NCBI GenBank assembly: GCA_023150805.1
Contig: JAKLKF010000002.1
Span: 1 to 64,000 of the forward strand
Reading direction: 5' to 3'
DNA from: Myxococcota bacterium
GTDB lineage: Bacteria > Myxococcota_A > UBA796 > UBA2385
DNA: 64,000 nucleotides
Made by a program: the position numbers and the translations under genes. A model generated the notes under the pieces. The model saw nothing but the letters and a program-made list of their open reading frames with translations, was not told the origin of the DNA and made no database searches. Position 1 is the first letter of the stretch. Every line of letters starts with the position of its first letter. Below, piece after piece: positions 62,236-64,000 of this stretch.

Positions 62236-63579
62236 TCACTTGCCGATGCAGAACCGGGCGAAGAGGCGATCGAGCACCTCCTCGCGCACGTCCTGGCCCG
62301 ACAGCTCGCCCAGCCGGCCCAGGGCGCGGGTCAGCTCCTCGGCGGCCACGGCGGGGCCCGCCAGGCCCACGAGCGCGGCCTCGGCCTGCTCCAGGTGGTG
62401 GGCGACCGCGCGGAGCAGCTCGTGCTGGCGCTGGCTGACCACTGGCGCCACCTCTCCGTCGGCCAGCCCGCGCAGCACCTCCTGGCCCAGCCGCTGGCGC
62501 AGGGCGTCGATCCCCTGGCCGGAGACGGCGCTGACCCGGTGCGCGACCTCCTCGCCCCGCCAGGCCCGCGGCGCCGCGACCCGGTCGGCGTGGGTGGCCA
62601 CCCACAGGCGCGGGCGGCCCTCGGTGCGGGCCAGCAGCCCGGCCTCGATGGCGTCCATCGGGCGGTGCCCCGGCACGACGACCACGACCAGGTCGACGTC
62701 CTCGGCCATCGCGCGGCCCATGGCGACACCGGCCTGCTCCAGCGGATCCTCGCTCTCGCGCTCGCCGGCGGTGTCCAGCAGCACCAGCTCCTGCCCGTCC
62801 ACCAGCAGGGCGCGCTCGACCACGTCGCGGGTGGTCCCCGGCAGCGGGCTCACCAGCGCGCGCGCCTGCCCCAGCAGCGCGTTGAACAGGCTCGACTTGC
62901 CCGCGTTCACCGGCCCCACCAGCGCCACCCGCGCCCCCTCCAGGCGGACCCGTCCCGCGCGCCAGGTCCCCGCCAGCGCCGCCGCCGTGCCCGCCGCCTG
63001 GCGCAGGCCCGCCGCCAGCGCCGCGTCCTCGTCCCAGCCCAGGTCCTCGCCGGGGTGGTCCAGGCGCACCTCCACCTCGGCGGCCAGCGTCAGCAGGGCC
63101 TCCGCGAGGCCCGCGAGCACCGGACCCAGCTCGGTCGAGGCCCGGCGGGCCAGGGCCACCCCCGCCGGCGAAGGCGCCGCCACCAGCGCCGCCACCGCCT
63201 CGGCCTGGACCAGGTCGACCCGCCCGTGCTCGAGCGCGCGGCGGGTGAACTCGCCGCTCCGCGCCGGCCGGGCGCCCAGGCGGACGCAGGCGTCGAGGAG
63301 CTGCTCCACCAGGACCGGGTTGCCATGGCAGCCCAGCTCCACCAGGTCCTCGCCCGTGTGGCTGCGCGGCCCCGGCATCCACGTGACGAGCAGCTCGTCG
63401 ATCAGCGCCCCGGCTTCGTCCACGGCCCGCCGCAGGCTGGCGCGCCGCGGCCGCCACGGCGGCCCCTCGGGGCACAGGCCCCGGGCCACCGCCAGCGCGT
63501 CCGGCCCGCTCAGGCGGAGCACCGCCACCGCGCCGCGGCCCCAGGGCGTGGCGCAGGCGACGATGGTGTCCTGCGACAG
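62236..63579 (-). CDS. mnmE: MnmE, tRNA modification GTPase, probable CTG start
   Basis: About 447 residues, the normal MnmE length, if translation starts at CTG 63579. Conserved pieces are QDTIVACATPWGRGAVAVLRL at the start (given here in outline: DTIVA, then GRGAVAVLRLSG), the folate-binding domain, the G domain with GPVNAGKSSLFN, DTAGERES and THADR, and the C-terminal CIGK whose Cys is essential. With MnmG it makes the 5-carboxymethylaminomethyl group on wobble U34. No ATG, GTG or TTG precedes the conserved DTIVA segment; GTG 63528 would remove it. GAGGAG lies seven bases before the CTG, within the end of khpB. Confidence 0.93.
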   Translation of the reverse strand: MSQDTIVACATPWGRGAVAVLRLSGPDALAVARGLCPEGPPWRPRRASLRRAVDEAGALIDELLVTWMPGPRSHTGEDLVELGCHGNPVLVEQLLDACVRLGARPARSGEFTRRALEHGRVDLVQAEAVAALVAAPSPAGVALARRASTELGPVLAGLAEALLTLAAEVEVRLDHPGEDLGWDEDAALAAGLRQAAGTAAALAGTWRAGRVRLEGARVALVGPVNAGKSSLFNALLGQARALVSPLPGTTRDVVERALLVDGQELVLLDTAGERESEDPLEQAGVAMGRAMAEDVDLVVVVVPGHRPMDAIEAGLLARTEGRPRLWVATHADRVAAPRAWRGEEVAHRVSAVSGQGIDALRQRLGQEVLRGLADGEVAPVVSQRQHELLRAVAHHLEQAEAALVGLAGPAVAAEELTRALGRLGELSGQDVREEVLDRLFARFCIGK

Positions 63580-63583
63580 GGGG

Positions 63584-64000
63584 CTACTCCTCGCCGACGA
63601 CGTCCCGGTCCAGGACGTAGACCTCGATGTGCTTCTCGCCGTCCTGCTCGACCGACTCGCTGCTGATGCCGTCGATCTCCTTGACCGCCAGGTGCACGAC
63701 CCGCCGCTCGAAGCTGTTCAGGCGCTTGCGGATGATCTCCCGCTCGCCCGTGGCCTTGACGTTCAGCGCCACCTTGCGGGCCAGCCGCTTGAGCGCGTCG
63801 ACGTCCGCCTCGCTGCGCTCCCCCCCGCCGTCCCGGTCGCGCCGGTCGCGCCGGTCGCCGCGATCCCGCCGGTCGCCGCGGTCCCGCCGCTCGCCGCGAT
63901 CCCCGCGGTCGCGCCGCTCCCCGCGCTCGCCCCGGTCGCCCCGGTCGCCGCGCTCGCCGCGGTCGTCGCGGTCGCGGTCGCGGTCTCCGCCGGTCACGTC
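63584..64000 (-). CDS. khpB: KhpB/Jag RNA-binding protein, 3' part
   Basis: The visible 137 codons contain a long Arg-Asp/Gly-Glu repeat region (about residues 4-60) followed by a C-terminal domain with ALKRLARKVALNVKATGE and NSFERRVVHLAVKEIDGI, which matches the end of the KH and the R3H domain of Jag/KhpB. A GTG at 63997 is possible but the usual Jag N-terminal and KH domains would lie beyond the window, so the gene is probably cut. Next to mnmE, as in many bacteria near oriC. The RD/RG-rich insert is unusual. Confidence 0.75.
   Translation of the reverse strand, partial: DVTGGDRDRDRDDRGERGDRGDRGERGERRDRGDRGERRDRGDRRDRGDRRDRRDRDGGGERSEADVDALKRLARKVALNVKATGEREIIRKRLNSFERRVVHLAVKEIDGISSESVEQDGEKHIEVYVLDRDVVGEE

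Noticed and set aside
1-64000. tRNA, rRNA, Cas1, Cas2, Cas6 or Cas10 genes
   Set aside because: None recognised on either strand; CARF and RT genes alone do not make a complete CRISPR locus.

Overview
This 64 kb window is very GC-rich (roughly 70 %) and dense with genes. It looks chromosomal and most likely comes from a myxobacterium (Myxococcota, the former Deltaproteobacteria). The reasons are the many lipoproteins and TPR proteins, a globin-coupled histidine kinase beside an NtrC-type regulator, a large protein resembling cargo of extracellular contractile injection systems, and the overall codon bias. No tRNA or rRNA gene was recognised. The phylum call is an inference, not a measurement.

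The window has two parts. Positions 1 to about 39 kb are accessory and defence-rich; about 39 to 64 kb is ordinary core chromosome.

Accessory part: (i) 23-2032, a CRISPR array of 27 visible repeats with no cas gene beside it, followed by a broken nuclease-like gene and a convergent HEPN-NB-ARC-TPR (STAND) protein. (ii) 6.2-20.3 kb, a block bounded by an imperfect inverted repeat that resembles IS21-family ends. It holds a Cys-rich microprotein, three membrane proteins, a VirD4/TraD/HerA-like ATPase, a four-gene operon ending in a Lon-like protease, a small zinc protein and a CorA-like protein. Four of its transcription units share a bipartite upstream motif (CCTCAGGTTYC, nine bases, then about KCCGWCC). 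(iii) 20.4-23.5 kb, a TPR protein, a DUF697-like protein and an MqsR/MqsA-like toxin-antitoxin pair. (iv) 23.7-28.9 kb, a cluster typical of type III CRISPR ancillary genes: a CARF protein with a RelE/HigB-like C-terminus, a stand-alone group II-like reverse transcriptase, a fibronectin-type lipoprotein, and a CARF-HEPN Csx1 carrying an extra C-terminal module. (v) 29.0-33.5 kb, a cassette of DUF3800 protein, sigma-factor-like protein, unknown protein and a second Lon-like protease whose TPR tail is cut off by an in-frame TAG. (vi) 33.6-39.2 kb, a TPR protein, the large injection-system-type protein and a small membrane-anchored protein.

Core part: a complete cbb3 oxidase cluster, ccoN-O-Q-P-G-(short H)-I-S, on the minus strand with almost every start and stop overlapping. 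Divergent from it are a TauE/SafE-like protein and a haem-globin histidine kinase, then a convergent NtrC-family regulator. These are followed by a GT-C membrane protein, lipoproteins, a CpaF-like ATPase coupled to a CBS protein, a GT2 glycosyltransferase, an ICMT-like methyltransferase, a B12/radical-SAM enzyme, a LysM protein, a TPR protein, gshB, mnmE and the 3' end of khpB/jag. The khpB-mnmE order is the usual one near the chromosomal origin in many bacteria.

The most novel element is probably the recurrence of Lon-like serine-lysine proteases with TPR tails. Both keep exactly the Lon Ser-to-Lys spacing of 43 residues. Each sits downstream of a sigma-factor-like gene and an unknown gene. 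The arrangement recalls the CRISPR-linked CalpL/CalpT/CalpS protease-anti-sigma-sigma switch, but no SAVED domain is visible.
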